From: Ilex aquifolium
Lineage: Eukaryota; Streptophyta; Magnoliopsida; Aquifoliales; Aquifoliaceae
Assembly (NCBI GenBank): GCA_951799425.1
Contig: OX637398.1
Coordinates: forward strand, 18,734,270-18,798,269
Reading direction: 5' to 3'
Length of the DNA stretch: 64,000 bases
Below the pieces are notes generated by a model. That model did not search any database and was not told the origin of the DNA. It was given only the letters and a program-made list of their open reading frames with translations. This document shows, piece by piece, positions 33,228-44,600 of this stretch (positions are counted from its first letter, which is position 1; the number at the start of each line of letters is the position of its first letter). Position numbers and translations under genes: made by a program.

Positions 33228-34135
33228 ACAATCCCGCTTCATGTGACCTAGGTGGTGACATAAGTAGCAAGTCCTCTGACCTGCCTGATAGGTGGTCCTG
33301 AAGTTTCCCCTGCCTTGGGAGGATCAGCTTTGGCCTTAGGCCTTGATAGCCGCAACCCTGTCCCTGATGTCCTTGCGGAGTTGAAGTCCTTTGTTTCTTC
33401 CCCGAACTCGAAGAAGAGGATTAGCCCTCCTTCTTCTTATCCTTAGCACCTGTTTCCCGGATGCTCCTTGTGTTGTCCATCTCTCGTTCAATGGCCATGG
33501 TTGTCTCTACCATCGAGTCCAAATTCTGTAGGCGGTGGCCCACAATCTTTTCCCGGATGGACAATTTCAAACCATCCTCAAACCTCTTCACTTTGGCCAT
33601 ATCCGTGGCCACATAATCATCAGCAAAACGGGCTAATTCTGTGAACTTAGCCACGTATTTCATCACCGTCATATTCCCTTGTTTCAAATCCAAGAACTCT
33701 CGGACTTTCGCGTGTCGAACAGCAGATGGGAAATACTTGCTTATGAAGAGCTCCTAAAATTCTCCCCATATCATCGCCTCAAAATTCTTTGAGGCCTTTG
33801 CCCAATTCCACCATAGATGGGCTTCTCCTTCTAGCTGAAATACAGCTAGCCTTATCTTAGGAGGTGATCTTCATAGCCTCTAAGATTTTGTCGACTTGCT
33901 GGAACCAATGGTCGGCCACCATCGGATCTGCCTTACCCATGAAAGACGGAGGCTTGTGTGCCTTAAACTTTTGGAGGTTACTTGTGCCTCCTTGGCCCAC
34001 ATTAGCGCTAGCTTGTGCAAAGGTAGCCGTCATAGTACCAATAGCCTCCATGAAGGCTTGTTGGTCAAAGGCTAGTGGTGGTTGGTTGTTGTTCTGCCCA
34101 CCGCTTTGGCCGCGTCCTCTTCCTCTATTTGCCAT
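33228..34135 (-). pseudogene. Gag remnant (minus-strand Tekay)
   Basis: Start at ATG 34,133-34,135 with MANRGRGRGQSGG, then FKAHKPPSFMGKADPMVADHW, the usual plant Gypsy gag start. After stops near 33,857 a second open piece (33,421-33,693) has MKYVAKFTELARFADDYV and FEDGLKLSIREKI. A canonical zinc knuckle C-Y-L-C-H-H-L-G-H-M-K-R-D-C lies at about 33,228-33,269. Gag packages the element RNA; stops prevent a full product. Confidence 0.9.
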
Positions 34136-34473
34136 CTACACACTTTTCAAATAACAGCAGAGCACTTACTTAGTATCCCAAGATAGGGATCAAGTTCAAA
34201 CTTTGAGATTTCTCTCCTTGTCTCACTAGTAGAGCATGTGCCACCAACTAGTAGACATCTACATCCTAAACCATCCCGTTCATTCTTTTTTCGACCCCCA
34301 AGGTTATGTTCTCTAACCCTAGTGTCTATTTTCCACATACATTTCACCATGCACATAATTTACATAACATATAACACATAACTTGTAGCATTTAAAGCAC
34401 ATAACATGTAATGCACAATGAATACAATGGTTTAAACCCATGTTCCTCAAGCCCTAGGTAAATCGTATACCTA

Positions 34474-34486
34474 GGCTTTGATACCA
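34474..34486 (-). other. tRNA-iMet-type primer-binding site (minus-strand Tekay)
   Basis: Minus strand TGGTATCAAAGCC, three bases after the LTR end at 34,490. It differs by one base from the usual tRNA-iMet complement. Confidence 0.9.
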
Positions 34487-34489
34487 AGC

Positions 34490-36748
34490 TGTGATGCCCC
34501 AAAAATTGGGGGTCCTTTGTCAACCCGTTGATCACCCATCAACATGCGGAATACCCGTGGATACCGTGTAACTCGATATCACGCCGTTATGCCCCATTTA
34601 CTGGAATTCATAATTTAACGAATTCGGGCAGAGTCTCCTTTGTAACGAAACTCTACCCAAAACACAACCTGTACAATCACACAATATTGACTACACCAGG
34701 TCCATTTATCCATACTCATATAACAACAAGCAATTTTACATTAAAAATAGTCCATATGAGTTCGATTACAATTCTTTTTTATAGATTTACACGCCCAAAA
34801 TCAAATTTAGCAAATGTTTTACAATTGATGGTTTAAAAGCCACAAGTCGGGTTTTCTTCATCCTTGAGGCCCCAAGTGTGAGCCGTCCACCGGTGTATAC
34901 ACCGCACCTGAAATGTTCCCCATAAAAGGTGAGCCACGTTCAATAGGGTATCTCCTAAAGAGGCTACTCCTCAACCTAGATGCATATGAAATGTCACATG
35001 CATTTTCAACAAGCCACAAAGCATTCCAATCAAGAATATGTAACTCAATGTTGGAATTCACTATGTCATGCCATGAAATGAGATGAGACTCATTTATGCA
35101 ACTCAACCCGAGTCTTCACTGGCTCCCATCACCCATGCAATGCCATGAGTATAAAACCGGACATTCCAAGCCTTTGCCATTGATGTTGCACATCCAATGG
35201 CCTTTTAAAAATCTCTAGGTCTTTCTTGTGGTGGGTATTTATAGACTTACACCAACGGCCCCCAGCTGACACGGAATTCATGGACTTCCACCAACGGTTC
35301 CACGTACACCGACACACTTTATGGACTAAACTAAGGGAGTGCGTATCCTAAACACCGGGTTTCTCACCCGAGGGATAGTCTAGCCCCTCTTTCTAACCCC
35401 GACCCAATTTGTTATACAAATCATGCGACTAAATCGGGTCCTCGACCCAACTTTCTCGAGCCCACCTATCATCCACCAAGTGTGGTGTTTGATGTCAACC
35501 ATGCACACACACCCACAAAATGCGATGTCTCCGTGCATATGCAATGTAATGCACAATTGTAAAATAACAATCATGTCCAATATATTATAAATGCCATATG
35601 GACCACTTTAACCACATATCAACATATTCCACGACAAAATATATCCCAAGCATATAATTACCATAATTCATCACAATGTCAATATATCAACAAACATATA
35701 TCAACATTTTCATTCAACTACTATTTTCCAAGCATGTTATACATAATTTATGCAATAACACACTTAATTTCACATAGGCATTCAAGGCACCAAATCATGT
35801 AATCGAATAAAATGCTCAAATTCATCACATTTCTCAAGAAATCACATTAAGTGATTTCTACATACCCAATTATCAAAACTTCCAAGAAATTACAAGCTAG
35901 CAATTTCTAATTAGCAATTCATACTAGAATTGAATTTACACATTTTCATTAAATCAACTACAATAGGCAAGTGTTAAAATACATCTAACAACCTAATCAT
36001 TTCACATAATCGTCCTAGGTTGAAAATAAACCTAGTTAGGACAAAAACCCTACCTCTTGGAGCGTAATACGAGTTGTAGAAAACCTCCAAGAATACCTCT
36101 CAAGCTCTAACTTTGATTTCCCCAATATTTCATTTTTGAATTTTTGGTGAAATCCATCATTTTTGGTATGATTGCGTAACTCTCGTTGCGTCGATGAACT
36201 TTAATACTTGGCCCGAAGGATTTTGACAGGCGAAACTCCGTAGATCGAAGAGAGAAGGTGGAGCTTTCTCTCTTTTTTCCTCTCTTCCCTCTCTTCTCTT
36301 TTAACGTTAAAACCCAGCAGAGAGTTGTGGAGAAAATCATATTTTTGTCTCCTATTTATAACCTTTAATGCTTGGTCTACGTAGCGCCACATGTTCCCTA
36401 TTCTCGGTTCCGTTTTTGCCTCGAAATGATTAAATTTCGTCCCGATTTAAGTTCAAAATATTTTTATATGAACTTCCTTTAAATTATTTTAAAATTTTCA
36501 AAATTTTATTTCCAATGTCGTTTTTTAAGTCACCCAACACGCGGTCGCCTGGTAAAACGTAAAAAATTCGACTATCTCGGAATACGACGAAAATTGACTA
36601 GGCAGCTAGATTTCGTGAAACGAATCCAATGGTAAGATCCATTTCGTCATCCTTATTCTAAAAAAATACGGGTTTTCAACTCGTACCGAAGTGACAATTT
36701 ATTGTTTTACCCTTTTTCACTAAAATTCAAATTTACCCGAGTTTTACA
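34490..36748 (-). mobile_element. 5' LTR of minus-strand Tekay element
   Basis: Plus-strand ends TGTGATGCCCC and GTTTTACA; 2,259 bp. Collinear with the 27,776 copy throughout, with many substitutions and small indels. Confidence 0.94.
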
Positions 36749-36753
36749 ATATT

Positions 36754-37452
36754 ACTATAAAATACATATCGGGCTCGTTTGGTTGCCGTATTAGAAATTG
36801 ATGGATTAGATAAAATAATCCAGTCTAATACAATACAGGAGGACAAAAGACAAGACTAAATAGGGTATTAAAATAATACATAATTTTATCTATTGTTTGG
36901 TAATACACAATATAAACGTTGGATATTAATTATTTAATCCAATCGGTTGTTTGGTTAAGGAATTATTTTATCGTATTAATGTTGAATTAACACAAATACC
37001 CTCAATCAGTGTTTATTACATTGATAACAATTTGATTTTATTAGTTGGGAGTTTATAATGGTAAATGTGTAAAATAATACGTTTGAATTGGATTATAATA
37101 CCACCTCTTTTGGTGGTATTAAAATATCTCTATAATACAGGTCTAACGTATAAAAAATATACGATAAGTATACGTTTTTGAAATTAATAGGTATCAAATT
37201 TTCTTATCAAACACAGTATTAGGCTCAATTAAATAAAAAATAGTACAATCTAATATTTAATCTTCTCATAATACGTCTACAAAATCAGCCCATATATTAC
37301 TATAGATGGTATATTATCATAAGTTTGTATATTTATACCAGATATACATATATTTATATACATTCTCTATACATTAGTCACAAACACACATAGAGCCGGA
37401 CAAGTGTGGTGAGCTGAAAAATTGTTGGATCTCGAGATGAAGGATAAAATTG
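36754..37452. other. Noncoding spacer, possible MITE remnant
   Basis: Between two retrotransposons. It opens with gggctcgtttggttgccgtattag, a phrase found at ends of several plant MITEs, and tgtttggt recurs at about 36,892 and 36,950. I could not find a matching right end or target duplication. Confidence 0.3.
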
Positions 37453-37457
37453 GTATT

Positions 37458-38116
37458 TGTAAGAGGAAAAAATTGAAGATACCTCCTACCTGAATGATGA
37501 ATGGATATTTCTGATAAAGAGTGAGCTCTGAACTTGATCTCCCAGTCTTCCCTTCCTGCAAAATGAACAAACTGCCCAAGATCGAAGTGCTTCGATCGAA
37601 GGCACTCCGATGCTTAAGTCAGTAATGAAGCTAAAACAATTGCAAGAAGACAGGGAGAGTTCAGCGAACCTTTCTCTTTGACTCTCTGTACATTTTATAG
37701 ATCTCTCCCTCATTAGGGTTTCCATCATTCCCATTTCAAGGTGGCACACCTTCCTTCAACTCAGTCATTCAGTTTGGGAAACTGCTGGAATCTCTCCGGT
37801 AGTTTCCCTATCTTACAATTAAGCTTTTGGCTTATCACGGACGCCTAAATTTGTGGCGAATCTTTATCCTTTCAGCTACTGTTTCGAACAGCTCGGTCAT
37901 GATGAGAGCCGAACTCTTTCATTTATTCCCGAGCTCATTAAACCAACTCGGTTTGGAAAGAGCCGAGCTCATTCGTTACTCGCTGAGTACATTGATCAGT
38001 TCGGCTAAGTCTGTTATCCGGGTGATTGGTGCCTTCCTCACGTGCCTTGTCTCGTGATCCTCACGTGGATTCATTAAATGCAAGTGCACGTGTCATATTG
38101 GGGGACACCCTCTTCA
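37458..38116 (-). mobile_element. 3' LTR of Tat element
   Basis: Plus-strand ends TGTAAGAGG and ACCCTCTTCA. 659 bp. Collinear with the other copy, which has a short extra duplication near 47,690 (ccttgtct repeated). Confidence 0.93.
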
Positions 38117-38130
38117 TTTGCCCCCAGAAA
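38117..38130 (-). other. Polypurine tract of Tat element
   Basis: Minus strand TTTTCTGGGGGCAAA immediately before the 3' LTR start TGAAGAGGG. Confidence 0.8.
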
Positions 38131-38269
38131 ACGTTTGACAGACGCCATTCGTTTGTCAGCCGTTTTATGTCTTTAATCCCATCATTGCTCACACCTTTTT
38201 GGGGACATGCCCCTTTGCTTTTGGCGGCGAATGTAGTCATTTAAATGCTACCCTTTGGAATTCCCTCCC

Positions 38270-38277
38270 TTTATAAA
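38270..38277 (+). promoter_or_regulatory. TATA box for the extra ORF
   Basis: TTATAAAC, about 105 bp before the ATG at 38,378 and outside the LTR. It points to a promoter of the extra ORF that is independent of the LTR. Confidence 0.6.
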
Positions 38278-38377
38278 CGATTTCCCTTTATCTTTCTGTC
38301 ACTTTGCCTTCCCAGTTTCAGACTCATCTCTTTCTTTGTATCTGCACCTTCACTTCTTTCTGCTTTCATCTTCTTCA

Positions 38378-40326
38378 ATGGCCCCTTTCACACCTTCTGA
38401 GGTTCCAGCTTTCAAGACTAAGTACAACATCCAAGACGACGTTGAGGTGAAATTCGTTGGAAAGGATGAGCCTATGATTGGCTCGAGAGAGAGGATTCCA
38501 ATTTATACGAGGGCGGTCACCGAAGGAGGAGTTCGCTTTCCACTCGATCCCCTACTTCTTTGGGTTCTATCAGCCATGAAAATGTGCCCCATCCAATGTT
38601 GCCCTAATTTTTTCAGAATAGTGATGGGTGTAGCAGCGTTGAATAGGCTTATGAACCTGAGCTTGGATTTGTGGGAGATCCTGTATTGCTATATTCTGAA
38701 ACCGGCCGGAGACAACTTCTACCTTGCTATGAGGAAGAAAGATTGTTATCTTGTGACTCATCTCCCAGATTCCAACAAGGGACATGAGAATGATATTGTG
38801 TTTGTTTCTGGAAACTGGGAGTATGCTGCTGATGCTATTCCATCCTACCGTTGTCCTTACGAAGAAGGCTCTCCAGGTATTCAAAATTTTAATTCATCCG
38901 GATTATCTTATTAGCTCACTGTTTTCTGATGAGTTTTCTTTTGCTTGAAGGCGAAACTGTAAAGGGCAAGATTCCTGAGTCGGCCGTAAAAATGGACGAG
39001 CTCAGAAAAGTTTGGGATTTCAATGAATCTCTGTTTTGCCGAGCTGCACATACCCTGCTCGGGTATACTCCGACATATACATCATTCATCGCAGTTCCGA
39101 ACCGACCCAATGCAACCCTAGCTGCAGATCGGGAGGCCATCCAATCTGCTCGGGAACAGACTCCCCGAGCACGAAAGAAGTCCTCACTTGCGGCTTCTGG
39201 TCGTAGAACGGTGAAGAACTTTTTAGATTTTTTATTAACTATCGAGCCGACCCCATCTGCCGACCCCGTTCCTCCAACTTCAGTGCCTTCTATTCCCGTT
39301 ACTGAGGAACCGGCTGCCGAGGTTCCTGCTGAGGCTGTTCTTCCAGATGATGCGGGTCTGCCGATTGGTGACCAACCCGACGTGGTTCAAATCCTTGAAA
39401 CTTATATTCCAGTTGAGCTTGATCCTCCAGATTCAGCCCACTCTCCCATTCCTCAAGATGATTTAGTTTTTGAGCTTGCTGATGACCCTGCCCCAAAAAG
39501 GCGAAAGATTGCTGAGTTCGAGGCGAGCCTCTCTCCCAAACCCGTCAATCCACCTTTCCGACCAATTCTTAGAGCAAAAAGGAGAGAGATCACTGCAAAT
39601 GATTCTGCAATAGAGGATTTTAATGTTGCAGTAGGAATTGCTCGAGGAGTGATCTTGCCACCGGACCTGGCAAAGAACGAGACTCTTACTGACGATGAAG
39701 TTTCTCGTCAAGCTATTCAACACATGGTCCTAGTAAGGCTTTTCATTTGCCCCTTTAAGCATTCCCTCCTTTTTTCAAAAAAAATTGTAAGTCTTCTTCG
39801 TCTTTCCAACTTCAAGGGTCTACAAAAAGTTCACGAAGTAGGGGCTAGGATAGCCCGAAAAGACAAAGCAATGAAGGACGCTATCCATGCCTGTGCTTCT
39901 GCTCTAGCAAAGAAGGAATCCGTAGACGAGGAATATGCCAAGGTCTGTGAAGAAGCAAAGGCTCTTCAGGCTCAAAATCAAAGCCTGACAGAAGAGATCA
40001 AAAAGCTTCACTCAGAGGTCGGGAAGCTTAGAGATTCTGAGCACGAGGCTAATGTTGAACTTTCTCAGTCCCAGCTTGATTACTCCAGCCTCCTTGAGGA
40101 GTATGAGCAATATAAATCTGAGGCAAAGGAAAGAGAAGATGCTGCATATGATGAAGGGTTTGAAAAGGCAGAAAGTGATTTGGCCTTGCAGATCCCTCAA
40201 CTCAAAGATGCGTACTTCAGCCAGGGCTGGCATGCTGCTTTAGTTGCTGCAGGGGTTCCGTCTTCTTCCGAGCTCTTTTCAAGGCATTCCCTTCCAAGTT
40301 CTTCCCAGCCTCCTGAAAACACTTAG
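38378..40326 (+). CDS. Antisense extra ORF of Tat element (Transposase_28-like protein)
   Basis: ATG 38,378 in the context tcaATGGCC. The first exon ends at 38,876; after a 74-bp intron the frame runs to TAG 40,324-40,326. Exon 1 carries VRFPLDPLLLWVLSAMKM, FYLAMRKKDCYLV and FVSGNWEYA, matching the plant family known as putative gypsy-type transposon (Transposase_28), despite that name not a proven transposase. The middle is Pro/Ala/Glu-rich and the C-terminal 150 residues form a long coiled coil (about 39,890-40,150). A KRRK patch near residue 340 of the spliced product could be a nuclear signal. It runs opposite to gag-pol. Function is unknown. It is the least damaged coding region in the window. 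Confidence 0.82.
38877..38950 (+). other. Intron in the extra ORF, 74 bp
   Basis: CAG|GTATTC at the donor and GCTTGAAG|GCG at the acceptor, with an AT-rich interior including in-frame stops. Removal joins GSPG to ETVKGK in phase 1 and keeps a single frame. Confidence 0.78.
39733..39816 (+). other. Possible second intron, 84 bp, frame-neutral
   Basis: CTA|GTAAGG donor and CAACTTCAAG|GGT acceptor with a T-rich tract before it. The length is divisible by three and contains no stop. If retained it adds 28 hydrophobic and basic residues (RLFICPFKHSLLF...) between HMVL and GLQKVHE. Confidence 0.5.
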
Positions 40327-40439
40327 AAAGTTTTCTTCTTGTTCTTTTTTTTTTTTTTAATTTTCGATGTATTGATCATTTTGCTGTAATCTTTTGAAGT
40401 TTCAATGCAAGTGACTCTTTGGTTTTAGTAATCCTCGCT

Positions 40440-41097
40440 TGTCACTTATTCACAGAGCTCGGTCCCTTATTAGAGATCTTTTAAACACTTAGAATTAGTT
40501 TAGAAACAATTCAGACTCTTGAAGTGGTGACCTTAGCACGACCCTTCTTCAAAGAGTTCGGTCTTATAACTAAAGACCTTAAAACATCTAGAAATAATTC
40601 ATTCGAACTTATGGAGCTATGGCCTTCGCTCGGCCCTTACTCAAAGAGCTCGGTCCCTCAACCGAGACCTTTAAATACTTGCAAAAATATTACTCTTTGA
40701 AGTTATGGCCCTTGCCCGACCCTTCTTCAAAGAGCTCGGTATCTCAACAGATGCCTTTAAAATACTTAGAAATAATTTACTCTTGAAGTTATGGACATAG
40801 CTCGGCTCTTCTTCAAAGAGCTTGGTATCTCAATAGATACCTTTAAAATACTCAGAAATAATTTACTCTAGGAGTTATGGCCATAGCTCGGCCCTTCTTC
40901 AAAGAGCTCGGTATCTCAACAGATACCTTTAAAATACTTAGAAATAATTTACCCTAGAAGTTATGGCCTTAGCTCGGCCCTTCTTCAAAGAGCTTGGTAT
41001 CTCAACAGATACCTTTAAAATACTTAGAAATAATTTACTCTGGAAGTTATGGCCATAGCTCGGCCCTTCTTCAAAGAGCTCGGTATCTCGGTAGAGT
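40440..41097 (+). repeat. 86-bp tandem repeat, about 7-8 copies
   Basis: The phrase cttcaaagagctcggt recurs at a step of 86 bp (for example 40,643, 40,729, 40,814, 40,901, 40,987, 41,073), with older, more diverged copies on the left. Each unit also has tttaaaatacttagaaataa and gaagttatggcc. It lies between the 3' ends of the extra ORF and of pol. Tat-lineage elements are known for tandem repeats that can seed satellite DNA. Confidence 0.95.
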
Positions 41098-41457
41098 TAT
41101 TCTCAGATCCCCTTGGGCGTCTGAGATAGTTTCTACCTTGCACTGACCCGCCAATCTTGTTGGACTCCAATCCACCCCAAGTCAGCTTACATCGTCATGC
41201 CTAGCTGTGGGTCTGGATCAGATCGGGTGACTGCGCCTGATTTAAGTTGATACTTATATCAGGATTTTTGCCTCCCTTCCTTAACAGTAGGATGTATATC
41301 ACAAGAAAAGTAGAGTGAGAACAGAGAGATGACTCCTCAAAATATCTTTATTGATAACTCCAACTCATCAGTACATTTGCAAAATTCTTGTTGATTCTTA
41401 AGGGGCACCCTTAATTTTCCAAAGGCATTTCGGAGTTCTATGTTAAAAAGGCACTTT
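41098..41457. other. Tat-element spacer after the tandem repeat
   Basis: No gene. It separates the tandem repeat from the pol end and contains no recognisable motif. Confidence 0.6.
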
Positions 41458-42420
41458 TCAGAAATAGAACTTTCTTAAATTCGCTGTGTTCCAAGGGCGT
41501 AATACTGTTTTATGATCCAAGGTCTCGAGCTCATAGTATCCATTGCCGCCTACTCGGGTAACTCTGTATGGACCATCCCAATTCGCTCCGAGCTTTCCAT
41601 GTGTTGGGTTCTTTGCCGATCCCAGTACGTGTCTAAGGACTAAGTCTCCAAGTGTGAAAGACCGAGGGTTAACCTTCTTGTTATAAGCTCGGGACATTTG
41701 GTGCCGGTAAGAGGCCATCTTTATAGCTGCTTGTTCTCTTTTCTCTTCTGTTAGATCAAGATCTCATGTGATGACGACATTGTTGCTATTGCTTTCAACC
41801 AGATCGGTTCTCAGGGTCGGTAAGCCGATCTCTAAGGGAATTACTGCTTCCATCCCATAAGTTAGGGCGAAGGGGGTTTCTCCAATTGAGCGCCGAGGGT
41901 TGGTTCGATACGTCCACAGAACACTCGGCAGTTCCTTTACCCATCTCCCTTTAGCGTCCTCCAACCTTTTCTTGATTCCATCCAGGATTGTCTTGTTGGA
42001 AATCTTCGCTTGACCATTGCTCTGAGGATAAGCTGGGGTGGAATAGTAGTTCTGAATTCTATATTGCTGACAGAAAGCTTTGAAGAGACCACTATCGAAC
42101 TGTGTATCGTTATCCGAAACAAGTGTGTGTGGAATTCCGAATCTGGTGATGATGTTTCTCCAGACCATACGAACCTCCTTGTATCAGTGTCTCTGATGTT
42201 GGCTAGGGGCTCGGCTTCCACCCATTTTGTGAAAAAATATGTTGCAACCAGAAGGTACTTCTTGTTGCCAGGGGCCTGAGGTAGAGGCCCTACTATGTCC
42301 AGCCCCCATTGTGCAAATGGCCACGGGCTCGCCAATGGAAGCAATTCCTGGGATAGTTTTCTCGGAATTGGTGAGAATTTCGGACACTTTTCACAACGCC
42401 TGACAAAATGTTGGGCATCC
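41458..42420 (-). pseudogene. Integrase of Tat element
   Basis: After the H2C2 finger (HEGSCGAHTGGRSLAHRAIS to CEKCPKFSP) the core runs WPFAQWGLDIVGPLPQ, FFTKWVEAEPL, FGIPHTLVSDNDTQF and YPQSNGQAKISN, keeping the two catalytic Asp regions. The third acidic position after GQA reads K where E is usual. The C-terminus has a GANWDGPYRV fold and ends NLRKFYF, with no chromodomain. Stops at 42,424 (TAG) and 41,764 (TGA) and a frame shift near 42,150-42,180 break it. Confidence 0.88.
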
Positions 42421-42422
42421 TT

Positions 42423-43412
42423 CTACATATATGGCCACCAAAAACCCTGGGAAATGGCTCGGTGTGCCAGAGATCTTCCTCCTGTATGAGCTCCGCAACT
42501 TCCTTCGTGAATTTTGAATAACAAGTCTGGAATTGTTCTCGGGTGTACGCATTTCAAGTACAGGCCTCCGAATGAGCGTCGGTAAAGCTCATCTTTTGGG
42601 GATATCCAAAATCTAGCAGCTTTCAGACGTAGCTTTTGAGCATCTTTCTTGTCCTCGGGTAAGTCACCATTCTTTAAGAAACCAATGATCGGATCCATCC
42701 AACTTGGCTCTACTTCATTACATAAAACTTCATGAAGTATGCTCGACAAAATGCTCGGCTCGGACTGGAACTCAATGATAAGAGCTCTTTCAGTTTCTTG
42801 GTCGATGACCGAGGCCAGTGAAGCTAAAGCATTAGCATGGAAATTCTTTGCTCTTCTGACCTGCTGGATCGAGTATTCGGGAATTTTACTCAATTCCCTT
42901 TCTGCAACCGCACGATAGGCCATCATTCTTTCATCCTTAGCCGCATACTCCCCTATTATCTGATTTACCACCAGTTGTGAATCAGAGAATATCTGAAGCT
43001 TAGTTGTCCCTAACTCGGTTACTAGTCTTACTCCAGCTATCAAAAATTCATATTGAGCCTCATTGTTCGAGGCTTGGAAGCTGAGCCTGATGGCTTTCTC
43101 CAGGATACAACCATCTGGACTTACAAGAGTGAGGCCGATGCCAGCGCCCTTTTGATTAGAAGAACCGTCAATAGATAGGGTCCATTTGCCATCAAGTCCT
43201 GGATTTTGGTCGTTATTAGCTTGCTCGTTCCGCTCCGAACTGTTTTTGGGTTGAAATTCGGCGATGAAGTCTGCCACTACTTGACCCTTGATTGCCTTTA
43301 TTGATTCGAACTCGATGTCGAACTCACCGGGCTCTACTGCCCACTTTGCGATGCGTTCGGATAGGTCCGTTTTTTGAAGGATAGATCTCGAAGGCTGGTC
43401 GGTGGTCACCAT
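42423..43412 (-). pseudogene. Second (archaeal-type) RNase H and integrase N-terminus of Tat element
   Basis: An open piece of 329 codons. WTLSIDGSSNQKGAGIGL holds the first catalytic Asp; then NNEAQYEFLIAGVRLV has the Glu, LQIFSDSQLVVNQI the second Asp and RAKNFHANALASLA the terminal Asp/His region in altered form (A-N where D is usual). This extra RNase H, more like archaeal and cellular plant enzymes than retroviral ones, is a Tat hallmark. The C-terminal quarter is the integrase zinc finger region. Confidence 0.9.
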
Positions 43413-43424
43413 GATTCGATGACC

Positions 43425-44564
43425 CTAGAAGTAATGTCGGAGCTTCCTTGCCGAGGTAACCAGCGCGAGCGCAAACTTTTCTAATGGAGTATACCTTGTC
43501 TCTGCATCTAAGAGCATCTTGCTCACATAGTAGACAGGTTTAAATTTTCCACTATCATTTCTCATCAGTGCCCCACTGACCGCGTGTTCTGATACAGCTA
43601 GGTAGAGGAACAGAACCTCCTCAGGCGATGGGGTCGAGAGGATTGGTGGGGAGGCCAAATATGTTTTCAATTTTAGGAATGCTTCTTCGCATTCCTGACA
43701 CCAAAGTGCTCCCTTTTTTCCTTTGATTGATTGGAAGAAAGGCCAGCACTTGTCAGATGCTCGGGATATAAACCTTCCAAGCGCAGCTGCCATTCCAATT
43801 AACATTTGTAGCTCCTTCACAGTCCGAGGTGATTGTAGTTCTGCAATCACCTTCACCTGATCGGGGTTCATCTCTATACCTCGGTGGGTAACCAGGAAGC
43901 CAAGGAATTTCCCTGACCCGACCCCAAATGCACACTTCGAGGCATTTAATTTCATCTTGTACTTCCGTAGAACATCGAATATGCTTCTCAGGTCGGAACA
44001 GTGGTTAGTGGCCCTTTGACTTTTAACCACCATGTCGTCAATGTAGACTTCTATAGTATTGCCTATCATGTGTGAAAACATTTTGGTTACCAACCTCTGA
44101 TATGTGGCACCTGCGTTCTTTAATCCAAAGGGCATCACTTTGTAACACTACGTTCCTCCAGGAGTTATGAAGGCAGTTTTTTCTTGGTCCTCCTCAGCAA
44201 GGGGGATCTGGTGGTATCCCCTGTAGGCATCCAAGAAGCTCATTTGCTCATGCCCAGCTGTTGCATCGACCAACTGGTCTATCTTAGGTAGGGGGAAGCT
44301 GTCTTTTGGGCAAGCTTTGTTGAAGTCGGTGAAATCAACACAGACTCTCTATTTACCATTGCTCTTCTTTACCACCACTGTGTTTGACAACCAGGTCGGG
44401 TACTGTACTTCTTTGATGGTTCGACTTTCAAGCAGCCGTGCCACTTCCTCTCTTACTGCCTCCTGATGCTGAGGGGCCGACCTCCTGAGCTTTTGCTTGA
44501 CTGGTTTGAATCTAGGATCAATGTTCAGCTGGTGACACGCCACTTCAGTCGAAACGCCGGGCAT
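43425..44564 (-). pseudogene. Reverse transcriptase and decayed first RNase H of Tat element
   Basis: LNIDPRFKPVKQKLRR opens the domain, then VCVDFTDFNKACPKDSFPLP, FLDAYRGYHQI, MPFGLKNAGATYQRLV and the catalytic VYIDDMVVKS. The connection and retroviral-type RNase H (YLAVSEHAVSGALM, KPVYYVSKMLLDAETRY, LEKFALALV) follow. Stops occur after KKSNGK (near 44,350), after TPGGT (near 44,147) and at 43,422. The DAYRGYHQ and YIDD boxes are intact, so decay is by point nonsense changes. Confidence 0.92.
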
Positions 44565-44600
44565 ATCATTTGTGCTCCATGCGAAGACATCAGCATAACG

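Larger units (their letters stand above)
27776..36748 (-). mobile_element. Complete Ty3/Gypsy Tekay-type chromovirus, 8,973 bp
   Basis: Two LTRs in direct orientation (27,776-30,016 and 34,490-36,748) are flanked by perfect 5-bp duplications ATATT (27,771-27,775 and 36,749-36,753). A primer-binding site, gag, protease, RT, RNase H, integrase ends, chromodomain and polypurine tract follow on the minus strand. In a compared stretch of about 230 bp the LTRs differ at roughly one base in ten, so the insertion is old. Much of the integrase is deleted and most frames hold stops. Confidence 0.96.

Noticed and set aside
36774..37240. Complete MITE starting gggctcgtttggttg
   Set aside because: No matching inverted end or target duplication could be found by eye, so only a possible remnant is noted.
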